Source: JAABTH01 sp964390725 (GTDB lineage: Bacteria; Bacillota; Dethiobacteria; DTU022). Taken from it: a DNA stretch of 64,000 bases. The translations under genes and the position numbers were made by a program. The DNA lies in the NCBI GenBank assembly GCA_964390725.1, contig CAYMIW010000001.1:1-64000 (forward strand), in the 5' to 3' direction. Every line of letters starts with the position of its first letter. Position 1 is the first letter of the stretch. Positions 1 through 8,274 of the stretch are shown piece by piece. Below the pieces are notes generated by a model, which ran no database searches, was not told the DNA's origin, and saw nothing but the letters and a program-made list of their open reading frames with translations.

Positions 1-761
1 TAAATGTTTTTCGCATGGAGCTGCTTGGTGCCACTGTTCATCCGGTAACCAGCGGTACGATGACATTAAAAGATGCGGTTAATGCAACTATGCGTGAATG
101 GACGGCGCGCATTGACGACACTCATTATGTTCTTGGTTCTGTGATGGGACCGCATCCGTTTCCGACCATAGTGCGGGATTTCCAAAAAATTATTGGCATT
201 GAAATCAAACAGCAGATTCAGCAGGCCGAAGGCAAATTGCCCGATGCAATAATCGCCTGCGTTGGAGGAGGCAGCAATGCAATCGGCGCGTTTTATGAGT
301 TTATTCAGGATCAATCGGTAAAATTGATTGGATGTGAAGCTGCTGGATTCGGTGTTCATTCAGAAAAAAATGCAGCTACAATAACTACCGGTTCAGTTGG
401 GGTATTTCACGGTATGAAATCATACTTCTGCCAGGACAAATACGGTCAGATTGCCCCGGTTTACTCTATTTCTGCAGGGCTTGACTACCCGGGTATAGGG
501 CCGGAGCATGCTCACCTTTTTGATACCGAAAGAGCGCAATATATGCCAGTAACTGATGCTGAAGCGGTGAGTGCCTTTGAATATCTTGCCCGGATTGAGG
601 GAATTATCCCGGCAGTGGAAAGTGCTCATGCTGTTGCTTATGCCCGGAAAATTGGTCCGACGATGAGCGAAGATCAGGTTATTGTTATTAATCTTTCTGG
701 CCGCGGGGATAAAGATGTTGCAGCAGTTGCCACTTACAGGGGGGCGGTTATCAATGAGTAG
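1..761 (+). CDS. trpB: Tryptophan synthase beta chain, 3' part (5' end outside window)
   Basis: PLP enzyme joining indole and serine to make tryptophan, working as an alpha2-beta2 complex with TrpA in the cytoplasm. About 252 C-terminal residues are present of a family length near 400. The reading frame is open to the left edge and begins N-V-F-R-M-E-L-L-G-A, typical internal TrpB sequence, so the Met codon at 15 is not the start. The Gly-rich PLP-phosphate loop VGGGSNAIG is at about residues 80-88 of the visible part, and the C-terminus ends in the usual LSGRGDKD segment. The stop overlaps the trpA start by 8 bp, indicating translational coupling. The PLP lysine lies outside the window. Identification is firm. 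Confidence 0.97.
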   Translation, partial: NVFRMELLGATVHPVTSGTMTLKDAVNATMREWTARIDDTHYVLGSVMGPHPFPTIVRDFQKIIGIEIKQQIQQAEGKLPDAIIACVGGGSNAIGAFYEFIQDQSVKLIGCEAAGFGVHSEKNAATITTGSVGVFHGMKSYFCQDKYGQIAPVYSISAGLDYPGIGPEHAHLFDTERAQYMPVTDAEAVSAFEYLARIEGIIPAVESAHAVAYARKIGPTMSEDQVIVINLSGRGDKDVAAVATYRGAVINE

Positions 762-1536
762 AATACGTAAAGCGTTCAAACAGGGTAAAGCTTTTATACC
801 TTTTATTACCGGTGGTGATCCTGACCTTGAAACAACTGAAAAACTAATTATTGCCCTGGCGGATGCCGGTGCTGATTTAATTGAAATTGGTATCCCTTTT
901 TCAGACCCTGTTGCAGAGGGGGTAGTGATTCAGGATGCCGATGAGCGGGCTCTGAAAAATGGATGCACTACGGATAAGCTATTTGCCATGATTACAGGGG
1001 CTCGAAAAAAAACCGATATCCCCCTGCTTTTTATGACTTATTTTAATCCTGTTTTTACTTATGGAAAAGGGCGTTTCTTAAACCGCTGCAGGCAATGTGG
1101 TATTGATGGAATTATTGTACCTGATCTGCCTTTTGAGGAAAAAGATGAGCTGGCAGACATCTGTGAAAAAAATCAAATAGACTTAATATCGATGATCTCG
1201 CCTACTTCGGAAGAACGCATAGCGAGGATTGCCCGGGAAGCCCGGGGGTTTATCTACTGTGTGTCTTCACTTGGTGTAACCGGTATGCGTCGAGATATCT
1301 CAACCGATCTTACAGCAATGATTGAGAATGTCCGCGAGGTAAGCGATATTCCCTGTGCTATTGGGTTTGGTATTTCAAGCCCCGAACAGGCAGGCTGCAT
1401 GGCCGGAATCTCGGACGGGGTTATTGTTGGCAGTGCCATTGTCAAGCTGGTTGAACAACATGGCCGGAACTGCATAGAGCCGGTGGTTGAGTATGTAAAA
1501 GCAATGATACAGGCTGTGGAAGATTCGATTAAATAA
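754..1536 (+). CDS. trpA: Tryptophan synthase alpha chain
   Basis: Cleaves indole-3-glycerol phosphate to indole, which is passed to TrpB. I place the start at ATG 754, behind a G-rich ribosome site near 741-746 and overlapping the trpB stop, giving 260 residues, the normal family length; the open frame extends upstream but only into trpB. The TIM-barrel active-site segment EIGIPFSDPVAEG contains the catalytic Glu (E44). The second catalytic acid, Asp in E. coli (D60), is Glu here (E55), a conservative change. The phosphate-binding end GVIVGSAIVKLV is present. It sits upstream of trpD, C and F rather than last in the operon. Confidence 0.96.
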   Translation: MSRIRKAFKQGKAFIPFITGGDPDLETTEKLIIALADAGADLIEIGIPFSDPVAEGVVIQDADERALKNGCTTDKLFAMITGARKKTDIPLLFMTYFNPVFTYGKGRFLNRCRQCGIDGIIVPDLPFEEKDELADICEKNQIDLISMISPTSEERIARIAREARGFIYCVSSLGVTGMRRDISTDLTAMIENVREVSDIPCAIGFGISSPEQAGCMAGISDGVIVGSAIVKLVEQHGRNCIEPVVEYVKAMIQAVEDSIK

Positions 1537-1560
1537 GGGTAATAAAAAAAAGGAGAAGAT

Positions 1561-2592
1561 TTGACCATGTATAAAAATATACTAAGCAAAGCAACAACCC
1601 ACCAGGAGTTGAACGAACAGGAGATATCTGAACTGATCAGTGCGATTAGAAGCGATGAGGTTAGTGATGTTCAAATTGCGGGGTTGCAGGTTGCCCTTTT
1701 GATGAAGGGTGCAACCTTGCAGGAAATATCATTGATAGCCAGGGCAATGCGTGAAAACTGTATACCCTTAAAGCCCAATGTTACTGTTGATCTCATGGAT
1801 ACCTGCGGAACCGGCGGCGGTTTAAGCACTTTTAATATTTCTACAGCAACAGCTATTGTGGCGGCAGCAGCAGGAATTCCGATTGCCAAACACGGCAGCC
1901 GCTCTATTTCAAGTCTGTCAGGTAGCGCTGATGTGTTGGAAGCCATGGGAGTTAATATTAACCTGACCCCGGTAGAGGCGGAAAAATTGATAGAGGAGAT
2001 TGGTATAGCCTTTATATATGCTCCCCTGTTCCATCCGGTCATGTGTAAAGTGCTGCCTGCGGAGACAGACCTCGGTATTAAGACTATTTTTTATACAATT
2101 ATCGGGCCGCTGATCAATCCTGCTTTTGCTTCGAGGCATATCCTGGGTGTATATAAGGCGGAGCTTCTTGATACGGTGTCTTATGTTGCTAAAGAGCTTG
2201 GTTATACCCGGGCTATGTTTGTTTTTGGGCTAGATGGTTTGGATGAAATATCATTGTTGGGTAAAACACGGATAAATGAATTGAAGAACGGACAAATCAG
2301 ATCTTACGAAATAGAACCCGAGGATTTTGGTATGGACCGATGCACTCTAGAGGATATCAAAACAGCTACCCCGGAGGAAAATGCAAAAACAATCCGCAGT
2401 GTCTTTGCTGGTGAAGATACTGGCCCCAGGCGAAATGCGATCTTACTAAATGCTGCCGGAGCACTGGTTGTGGGAGAAAAAGCTGTTGACTTTAAGGACG
2501 GTATTGCTCTCGCCGGCGTACTAATTGATAACGGACAAGCGGAAAAGAAGCTGGATCAGCTTTGTTTAATGTCAAATTCTTTCGGGGAGTAG
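1561..2592 (+). CDS. trpD: Anthranilate phosphoribosyltransferase
   Basis: Transfers the phosphoribosyl group of PRPP to anthranilate, the second step of tryptophan synthesis. It has 343 residues, usual for the family. An N-terminal helical domain is followed by the PRPP-binding motif DTCGTGG (about residues 80-86), STFNIST, and KHGSRSISSLSGSADVLEAMG. AGGAG at 1551-1555 lies 5 nt before TTG 1561 and 11 nt before ATG 1567, so either could be used; I keep TTG. The gap to trpC is only 4 nt, so it is in the same operon. The HGSR motif differs from the common HGNR but otherwise nothing is unusual. Confidence 0.96.
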   Translation: MTMYKNILSKATTHQELNEQEISELISAIRSDEVSDVQIAGLQVALLMKGATLQEISLIARAMRENCIPLKPNVTVDLMDTCGTGGGLSTFNISTATAIVAAAAGIPIAKHGSRSISSLSGSADVLEAMGVNINLTPVEAEKLIEEIGIAFIYAPLFHPVMCKVLPAETDLGIKTIFYTIIGPLINPAFASRHILGVYKAELLDTVSYVAKELGYTRAMFVFGLDGLDEISLLGKTRINELKNGQIRSYEIEPEDFGMDRCTLEDIKTATPEENAKTIRSVFAGEDTGPRRNAILLNAAGALVVGEKAVDFKDGIALAGVLIDNGQAEKKLDQLCLMSNSFGE

Positions 2593-2596
2593 ATAG

Positions 2597-3304
2597 ATGA
2601 ATACCAAATTCTCCGAGGCGATAGTAACGAGAAAAGAAATGGGATACATTCCGGTTATACCGGATCTGAAAAAGTATTCCCCCGGTGAAGGAGATCTTTT
2701 TCGGGGCAGAGATCCAATTGAAGTGGTCAGGAAACTGGCTGCGGAAGGCGCACCTGCATTTTCTGTAGTAACTGAGCCGGAAAACTTTGGCGGTTCCCTG
2801 CAGCTTTTAAAAAGGGTGGCTGCGGAGACCAGATTGCCGGTTTTACGCAAAGATTTTATTCACAACACTGATGATCTAAGGATAACAAAGGAGTGCGGGG
2901 CGGAAGCAGTTTTATTAATTTGCGCAGCTCATACCCTTGCAGATCTGACCAGGTTATATGAAGAGGCTTTAAGGCTCGAACTTGAGCCACTGGTTGAAAC
3001 ACATTCATGCGAGGATTTGCAATGGGCCGGCAAAATGAAAGCAAAGCTTGTGGGAATTAATAACCGTAATATCCTTGAACTGGAAAGAGATAATGGAGAT
3101 GTATCCACTACTGAGCTGCTTGCAGCACATGCACCGCCGGAAGCAGTGCTGATCAGTGAGAGTGCTATTCGAACACCAGAAGATGTGGAAGTGGCAATTA
3201 AGGCTGGTGCTGATGCTGTCCTGGTTGGTACGGCACTCTGGCAGGCAGAAGATATGCTTAAATGTTACTGGAAATTCAGTGGTGGAAGAGGGAATAGGGT
3301 TTGA
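2597..3304 (+). CDS. trpC: Indole-3-glycerol phosphate synthase
   Basis: Converts carboxyphenylaminodeoxyribulose phosphate to indole-3-glycerol phosphate. The 235-residue TIM barrel is slightly short for the family (about 250-260) because the N-terminal helix region is reduced: the protein begins almost directly with the EVVRKLAAEGAPAFSVVTEP region. Visible active-site segments are LPVLRKDFI (catalytic Lys), AEAVLLICAA, VGINNRNI and the phosphate-binding end AGADAVLVGTALW. The stop overlaps the first base of the trpF ATG. It lies in the middle of the trp operon. Confidence 0.95.
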   Translation: MNTKFSEAIVTRKEMGYIPVIPDLKKYSPGEGDLFRGRDPIEVVRKLAAEGAPAFSVVTEPENFGGSLQLLKRVAAETRLPVLRKDFIHNTDDLRITKECGAEAVLLICAAHTLADLTRLYEEALRLELEPLVETHSCEDLQWAGKMKAKLVGINNRNILELERDNGDVSTTELLAAHAPPEAVLISESAIRTPEDVEVAIKAGADAVLVGTALWQAEDMLKCYWKFSGGRGNRV

Positions 3305-3984
3305 TGAAAAAAGTTACTGTTAAGATTTGCGGTTTAATGAAGGGATCGGATGTTATTCTGTGCATTGACAAGGGAGTTGATATTCTTGGTTTTGTTACCG
3401 AATATCCGGTAATCGTTCCCTGGAATTTAAATCGTAACACTGCTGCAAGCTTGATTAAAAAAGTCCATTCACCCCATAAGAGTTGCATTGTTACCGGGGG
3501 GAGTCCGGATAAAGTGATCTCATTAGCTGCTCAGCTGAAGCCGTCTATGGTCCAGTTGCATTACCAGGAGAGTCTGGAGGATACGAATATCATTACAAAT
3601 GCTCTGGAAAAGATGGATATAAAAGTGATCAAAACCGTACCATCATTAAAAGAAGATCGCCTTGCTCAATTTGGAGCTACTGATATAAAAACTATAGTTG
3701 AAGCCTTGCATAAAACCAGCATTTACGCATTACTTGCCGATTCAAGATCTCCTGCTAATGCTGCTGCAAAAGGAACTGCATTCGACAACAGTTTTGTCAG
3801 GCAGATCATTAAATTGTCTTCGAAACCGGTTATCGTTGCCGGTGGTATTACTCATGAAAATGTTCGTGGTATTCTAACTTCAACAGGTGCAAAATTTATT
3901 GATGTAATGACCGGTGTGGAAAAAAACCCAGGGGATAAAGATCCCCGGTTACTTTCAAAGCTGTTGTTTGCTGTGCTAAATTGA
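3304..3984 (+). CDS. trpF: Phosphoribosylanthranilate isomerase, divergent
   Basis: Performs the Amadori rearrangement of phosphoribosylanthranilate. It has 226 residues from ATG 3304 (a TTG lies directly before at 3301). Family marks are VKICGL at the N-terminus with the catalytic Cys, the acidic residue in LLADSRSP, IVAGGITHENV, and the C-terminal IDVMTGVEKNPGDKDPRL, equivalent to the usual SSGVE-PG-KD. The middle of the protein is more diverged than its neighbours, but location directly after trpC with overlapping codons makes the assignment secure. It is the last gene of the operon, and no convincing hairpin terminator follows it. Confidence 0.9.
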   Translation: MKKVTVKICGLMKGSDVILCIDKGVDILGFVTEYPVIVPWNLNRNTAASLIKKVHSPHKSCIVTGGSPDKVISLAAQLKPSMVQLHYQESLEDTNIITNALEKMDIKVIKTVPSLKEDRLAQFGATDIKTIVEALHKTSIYALLADSRSPANAAAKGTAFDNSFVRQIIKLSSKPVIVAGGITHENVRGILTSTGAKFIDVMTGVEKNPGDKDPRLLSKLLFAVLN

Positions 3985-3992
3985 CAGGGGAA

Positions 3993-4020
3993 TTGACAGG
4001 GGGACGGGGTTGTTGACAAT
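3993..4020. repeat. REP-like GC-rich repeat, copy 1
   Basis: A 28-base element consisting of TTGACAGGGGGACGGGG followed by TTGTTGACAAT. Its ends form an imperfect inverted repeat (5 of 6 positions pair). It is preceded at 3982-3990 by an extra partial copy of its left end (TGACAGGGG), as is copy 2. Near-identical copies lie at 6072-6115 and 42481-42512, all in intergenic DNA. Such short repeated palindromes in Bacillota are often associated with RAYT/IS200-like transposases; none is in this window. Confidence 0.7.
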
Positions 4021-4109
4021 TTAAGCTTGCTCTTCTGGCACTACTCCCCTCTGGAGTAAATATTATCAGGCTTCCCGGTCATCTGGTTCCTGGATCTTGA
4101 TGGGAATTA

Positions 4110-4850
4110 TTAGGGCTTGTGGTTAGCGCTGATTCCAAAGTTGAACTTAAGGGCTTTTTCTGGACAGGTATCCACACACTCCCCACAGAGGATACAATCT
4201 GTAGATTTAATCTCCCCTGATTTCATCTCATAGTTAATATCGATACTCATTGGACACACCTTGTTGCATTTTTTACAATCTATACAGAGAGATGGAGTGG
4301 TTGCAATTTTAAGCCGGGGCAGATTAAGCATTTTCCCGGTTTTCAAACCTCCGACTAAAAAGGGTGACATCCAACAGATTGAATGACAGGCTCCTCTGCG
4401 TCCCAGCCAGATTGAGAGCCCGAAGAGGATTAATAATACAAAATAATAGGTAATATATTTGAAAGGCTCATCAATGGAGATATAGTTTTCTGTCATATAA
4501 AAGATGTTTACTTCCTTAACTCCACCGGCCAAAATAAAGCCACTAGCAAGAGCAATAACCCATAAACTAAAAATGCTGTAACGAATTATTCTTAGTTTAT
4601 TCACAGCAGCAGGCCTTTTGTTGATTGACATGCATATTTCACTTAAACCTGCTACCGGGCATAACCATGCGCACCAGGCTCTGCCCAAAAAAACGGCTGC
4701 AATAAGGAGTAAAATAAAGAATAAGGCACTGCCCGTTATTACTCCCCTGAAAGCGCCATCAACCGGCAGGTAGGGAGAGAAATAGTTCATGGTAACCGGG
4801 AAAAAAAATAGTGAAAGAAAAATAATTAAGCGTCTTAATTTTTGCTTCAT
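4110..4850 (-). CDS. Membrane polyferredoxin-like protein (NapH/YccM type)
   Basis: A 246-residue protein with four or five hydrophobic segments followed by a cytoplasmic ferredoxin domain. Two cysteine-rich 4Fe-4S motifs are at the C-terminus: CIDCKKCNKVCP and CILCGECVDTCP (about residues 190-235). Membrane cysteines occur in the WCAWLCP segment (about residue 60) and the CHSICW segment, typical of the Fer4_5 family that feeds electrons to periplasmic or membrane reductases. AGGTG lies 6 nt before ATG 4850. It stands alone on the minus strand, so its redox partner is not evident from context. A second, longer relative is at 48185-49105. Confidence 0.8.
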   Translation of the reverse strand: MKQKLRRLIIFLSLFFFPVTMNYFSPYLPVDGAFRGVITGSALFFILLLIAAVFLGRAWCAWLCPVAGLSEICMSINKRPAAVNKLRIIRYSIFSLWVIALASGFILAGGVKEVNIFYMTENYISIDEPFKYITYYFVLLILFGLSIWLGRRGACHSICWMSPFLVGGLKTGKMLNLPRLKIATTPSLCIDCKKCNKVCPMSIDINYEMKSGEIKSTDCILCGECVDTCPEKALKFNFGISANHKP

Positions 4851-4907
4851 TGTTACACCTGTTTTCCTAAGAATTGTATAGCTACTAGGTTATTATAGCT
4901 TTTTATC

Positions 4908-5042
4908 TTAGTGTCCAGCAACCCGCGGATGAGCAATCAATACTGAATTAATCTGGGTAACAACATACATGGTTATTACTATAATCGCCGGAATTTCAGC
5001 TTTCCGCTGGAAAACAAGGGCGTAATAGAGAGTAAACTGCAT
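4908..5042 (-). pseudogene. Possible 3' remnant of a small multi-pass membrane protein
   Basis: A 44-codon minus-strand frame encodes a peptide with a strongly hydrophobic, protein-like pattern (LYYALVFQ, KAEIPAIIVITMYVVTQ, INSVLIAHP). It starts at ATG 5042 immediately after an in-frame stop and has no ribosome site. The adjacent frame upstream (to 5254) is also open and hydrophobic, which would fit a membrane gene split by a frameshift. The pattern recalls DUF2569-like proteins, but this is only an impression. It could be chance. Confidence 0.25.
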
Positions 5043-5175
5043 CTAATCTTCTCAATTTCAAAATGAACTAGCTGATCATCCACCGAGATCCAGGAAAACA
5101 GAAGGATATTCCAGACGCCCATAAAATAAATGCCATAATTAGGGATATTGTGAAAAACCGTTTTATTCTCAGTAT

Positions 5176-5204
5176 TTGACAATGCTTGCCCGGTAATGTA
5201 TACT
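5176..5204 (+). promoter_or_regulatory. SigA-type promoter for the Cys-rich protein/peroxiredoxin genes
   Basis: TTGACA at 5176-5181, a 17-nt spacer and TATACT at 5199-5204. It lies 49 bp before the start codon at 5253 and is followed by AGGAGG at about 5239-5244. Confidence 0.7.
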
Positions 5205-5252
5205 ATATCCATAGTAAATGTTTTATAACTTTGAAAAAGGAGGAGTATAGCC

Positions 5253-5561
5253 ATGTTAGAACAGGGTGATCATGAAAGAAGTTGTCCGGTATGCAGCAGG
5301 CAGATTTTTGAAGGTGAGGAAGTTTTAAGCCAGGTCGTTTGTGGTGATGAAGATTTATGCCTGTCGCAAGATGTAAAGCATAATGAGTCTGAATGCAATG
5401 TGTATAGCTTTTGTTCAGAAGAATGCCGTGAAAGTTTTATAAAGGCTAAACCGGAATGTTCTTATGTTCCCGCCTGGAAGCGTTTGATGAGTAAAATATA
5501 CCGAGCCGGAAAAACTAGTGGGGTAGCCGGAATCAGGCCGCATGAGCTGCATAAATGTTGA
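5253..5561 (+). CDS. Small cysteine-rich metal-binding-like protein
   Basis: A 102-residue protein of unknown function. It shows CPVC at residues 11-14, two single Cys residues in the middle, and FCSEECRESFIKAKPEC near residue 55, a pattern resembling TRASH/YHS-type zinc or heavy-metal binding modules. AAGGAGGAG stands before ATG 5253, and a good promoter precedes it. The next gene, a peroxiredoxin, begins 46 nt downstream on the same strand, so the two may be cotranscribed and act in thiol or metal stress; that link is inference. Confidence 0.65.
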   Translation: MLEQGDHERSCPVCSRQIFEGEEVLSQVVCGDEDLCLSQDVKHNESECNVYSFCSEECRESFIKAKPECSYVPAWKRLMSKIYRAGKTSGVAGIRPHELHKC

Positions 5562-5607
5562 AAGTGTCTGACAAGGCTGTTCTAAATTATCAAGGAGGCT
5601 TTATTTA

Positions 5608-6072
5608 ATGACCGTGAAAGTCGGAGATTTAGCTAAATCATTTACTTTAAAGGATCAGCACGGGAAAGATATATCCTTGAAAGATTATTCAGGTAAAAAG
5701 ATACTTCTGTCATTCCATCCCCTGGCCTGGACAAAGGTGTGTGCCCAGCAGATGGAATCCCTGGAAGAAAAAAAAGAAGAATTTGATCAGCTTAATACTA
5801 TTGCTTTTGGAATCAGCGTTGATTCTGTGCCCTGCAAGAAAGCCTGGGCAAAAAGCTTAAATATTGAACATACCCAATTGCTTTGTGATTTCTGGAAACA
5901 TGGTGAGGTTGCCAAACTATACGGCATTTTTATTGAAGAAAATGGTACCTCTGAAAGAGCGAATATCATTATTGATGAAAACCAGAAGGTGTCGTTTGTA
6001 AAAATATACCCAATCTCTCAGCTGCCGGATATTGAAGAGATATTAACAGCCCTAGGAGGGTCAAACAATTAG
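5608..6072 (+). CDS. Peroxiredoxin (AhpC/TSA family)
   Basis: A thioredoxin-fold thiol peroxidase of 154 residues. The N-terminal VGDLAKSFTLKDQHGK and the active-site segment FHPLAWTKVCAQQM place the peroxidatic Cys at about residue 45, with the upstream Thr conserved. A second Cys (SVPCKKAW, about residue 71) could serve as a resolving thiol, but this is inferred from position only. AGGAGG is about 10 nt before ATG 5608. REP-like copy 2 starts immediately at the stop codon. The cytosolic role would be reduction of H2O2 or organic peroxides. Confidence 0.88.
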   Translation: MTVKVGDLAKSFTLKDQHGKDISLKDYSGKKILLSFHPLAWTKVCAQQMESLEEKKEEFDQLNTIAFGISVDSVPCKKAWAKSLNIEHTQLLCDFWKHGEVAKLYGIFIEENGTSERANIIIDENQKVSFVKIYPISQLPDIEEILTALGGSNN

Positions 6073-6115
6073 TGTCAGGGGTAGTGTCAGGGAGACGGGG
6101 TTGTTGGCAACTTTT
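6072..6115. repeat. REP-like GC-rich repeat, copy 2
   Basis: GTGTCAGGGGTAGTGTCAGG followed by GAGACGGGGTTGTTGGCAAC and TTTT. As in copy 1, the left end is partly duplicated in tandem. It begins at the last base of the peroxiredoxin stop codon. It has a few substitutions relative to copies 1 and 3. Confidence 0.65.
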
Positions 6116-6663
6116 CTGCAGCATTCAATAATCTATATATTTACTCGGATAAAGACTTATAGCGTTGAACACTTAATATCAGGGATTGGATGATCAAGCC
6201 CGTAATTTTGTGTAAAACATTTTCGGTTAGAAACATCGGCATCACATTATCCTTGTCACTATGTTTTAATTAGCTGACCGGCCTTGCAGCTACAATTCAA
6301 ACCCGATCATATCGAAGTAGCGGCGGCCGTTGGCCCACTCCCTGTTAAACTCGACAAGAATTATTCCGATGTTTTGTGAGTTGGTTTTTTGTGCATTCAC
6401 TACATTTTCAACCATTATCTTGGAAACAATTGGTTTACTGCAAAGAAAAGCACTTATCTTTGCCTGCCGAATTATTATACCGGTTAAATCATTACGACTG
6501 TAATATGTTTTCAAACAGCTTTAACAACAGGAGCAAGATAGATATTAGAATGTGATTCGTCTCGCGGCAAATACCTACAGGAACGTGGTTGTAAAAAGCA
6601 CTATGTTAACTGAATTGAAAATATGGGCTGTAGTTAATAATTGTCTAAAGGAGTGAGTGAATA
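6116..6663. other. Intergenic stretch without a supported gene
   Basis: About 550 bases. The only sizeable frame (minus strand, 6290-6514, 74 codons, TTG start) has no ribosome site and no recognised motif, so I do not call it. AAAGGAGTGAGTG at about 6648-6660 is the ribosome binding site of the next gene. Confidence 0.5.
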
Positions 6664-7101
6664 GTGGTTGGTGTAGAAATTGATATGATTGTGCCGAACA
6701 GTTTAGAAGCGTTGGAGATATACGAGAAAATATTTGATGTTGAACGAATTGAAGTTACTGATTTTGATCAGGGTGAAAACGAGGTGGTATTTTCCCTATA
6801 TGGAGTAAGATTTCATCTCTTGGATGAAAACCCTCAGTTTGAAATGATTGCACCTAAGCCTGATGATCCTAAGCCGATATGGTTTAATGTAATGGTGCCC
6901 GACATTAATAAGACTTATACAAAGGCCCTGAGTGAGAGCTGCACCGAGGTTCAGCCAATAACTGAAATGCCTGACTACGGTGTATCAAATGCTATGTTTA
7001 GTGATAAATTCGGTTATTTCTGGATGCTGCATCAGGTGCATAAAGAAGTAAGCTTTGATGAACGGAAACATATTTGGGAAGAAAAAAGAAAGAAACAATA
7101 A
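6664..7101 (+). CDS. VOC-fold (glyoxalase/PhnB-like) protein
   Basis: A 145-residue protein with the paired beta-alpha-beta-beta-beta pattern of the vicinal oxygen chelate superfamily: an N-terminal module (IDMIVPNSLEALEIYEKIFDVE) and a C-terminal module ending in FSDKFGYFWMLHQVHKEV, close to the PhnB/YjdN subgroup. It starts at GTG 6664, 4 nt after an AAAGGAGTGAGTG ribosome site. Members include glyoxalases, antibiotic-binding proteins and many of unknown function, and no substrate can be assigned. It is monocistronic. Confidence 0.75.
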   Translation: MVGVEIDMIVPNSLEALEIYEKIFDVERIEVTDFDQGENEVVFSLYGVRFHLLDENPQFEMIAPKPDDPKPIWFNVMVPDINKTYTKALSESCTEVQPITEMPDYGVSNAMFSDKFGYFWMLHQVHKEVSFDERKHIWEEKRKKQ

Positions 7102-7325
7102 AGATGTGATAGTTAAGTATAGAAATTATCGCACTGGTCTGTGTGCCGTGGCAGGACATCAAATATTCTCTAAAATTGAGGTTTTGTTAAGTGTTTAGCG
7201 CTACTTCAATTAAATAAACTATGCTGATTAAGGGCTGTATAAGAGATGAGGTGAACAGACTGTAAAAAGTCTTTACAAAATCGTTTAATGTTTAAGGAGT
7301 AGTCAGCTCTTGTCAGGTGGGTATC

Positions 7326-7835
7326 TTAATGTAAGCTTTCCCAGTATAAGTTCACTGATTCTAATCCCAATTCATTTTCATGTGGTTTGCGAAAGTTTTC
7401 TATGCGTATATTGTATTTGCAAAATAGTTCTTCTACCGGTGGAACTCCTTTTTCAAAGATAGAAGGTGTTATTTGGTGGCTTTTCCCAATGAGTGTATCT
7501 TCAATTATAAAGCGATAAATTTCTCCGACTTCAAGCTCAGAAATAAGTTCTTCGTTCATATGAACCGTAAACGGACCTGATTGAAATATCGTAAGCACCG
7601 CTACTAACGGAGTGCTGTCATCTAATACATAATCAGGTAAAAATGCCCTTACGGTTGCTGTGAATTCGCCATTTACCCGAACATCAATATATTCATCTTT
7701 TTCATAAAGCGCTTGTTCAAGTGCTTCTTTTTCATTTAATATTTTTTGGTATTCCTCCAAAGGAATGCAGTCCTGGGAACAGCCATTCAGCAAGATAGCA
7801 ATAAATATAAACATCATTAGCCACAGCTTATTCAT
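7326..7835 (-). CDS. Predicted lipoprotein of unknown function
   Basis: A 169-residue protein starting at ATG 7835, with GGAGG about 7 nt upstream on the minus strand. The signal peptide (residues 1-19) ends in the lipobox LLNGC, so Cys19 would be lipidated and the protein anchored on the outer face of the membrane. A short charged helical stretch (residues 26-48, EEYQKILNEKEALEQALYEK) follows, then a beta-rich domain. I recognise no family. It is monocistronic; the stretch upstream of it (7836-8200) has no further gene. Confidence 0.75.
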   Translation of the reverse strand: MNKLWLMMFIFIAILLNGCSQDCIPLEEYQKILNEKEALEQALYEKDEYIDVRVNGEFTATVRAFLPDYVLDDSTPLVAVLTIFQSGPFTVHMNEELISELEVGEIYRFIIEDTLIGKSHQITPSIFEKGVPPVEELFCKYNIRIENFRKPHENELGLESVNLYWESLH

Positions 7836-8015
7836 GACAATGCCTCCGCTTTATTCTTTTGTTGATTCGTAAAGATTATACCCATGCTTCTGATGTTTAT
7901 GTCAAGCAAATACACCTATCTTTTGCTAACTTCTGCTGCAAAGAAGGATGAGTGTGAGCTAAAACTTAGCGCGAATTCACCTCTGGCATTTATGATTTTA
8001 ATATAGTACACGGCA

Positions 8016-8052
8016 AACGGTTATCAATAAATATTTAGCGATAATCGTTTTT
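8016..8052 (+). terminator. Orphan terminator-like hairpin
   Basis: AACGGTTATC (8016-8025) and GATAATCGTT (8040-8049) pair over 10 bp with one G-U, and a T run follows (8048-8052). No gene ends on the plus strand here, so it may terminate an unannotated transcript or be a relic. Confidence 0.35.
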
Positions 8053-8200
8053 AATACAGTTCAAAGCTACTAAACACCTGAATTCATGATTTTCAATCAC
8101 CATACAGGAAGGAAGAAGTAAAGTATTAGCAGCCTATATGCTGCTCAGTTACACCGTTATGACAGAAGGTATTTCGACCTACGAAATAATAAAATGCACC

Positions 8201-8229
8201 TTGACAGAAAGTAAGACATGGTTTAATAT
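8201..8229 (+). promoter_or_regulatory. SigA promoter of the TetR/flavoprotein operon
   Basis: TTGACA 8201-8206, a 17-nt spacer and TAATAT 8224-8229: almost a consensus promoter. Transcription would start near 8236, within the palindromic operators. Confidence 0.85.
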
Positions 8230-8230
8230 A

Positions 8231-8257
8231 TAACATATGTTAGATAACTTAAGTTAT
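8231..8257. promoter_or_regulatory. Tandem palindromic operators (probable TetR autoregulation)
   Basis: Two perfect palindromes lie side by side between the -10 box and the ribosome site: TAACATATGTTA (8231-8242) and ATAACTTAAGTTAT (8244-8257). Their place over the transcription start of a tetR gene suggests binding by the encoded repressor. Confidence 0.65.
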
Positions 8258-8274
8258 ATAAGGGAGTGTTGATA

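Noticed and set aside
4979..5254. 91-codon minus-strand frame upstream of the Cys-rich protein gene
   Set aside because: Covers the promoter and ribosome site of the plus-strand gene and has no ribosome site or motif of its own; at most part of a decayed membrane gene.
6290..6514. 74-codon minus-strand frame in the 6.1-6.66 kb gap
   Set aside because: TTG start without ribosome site, no recognised motif, isolated.
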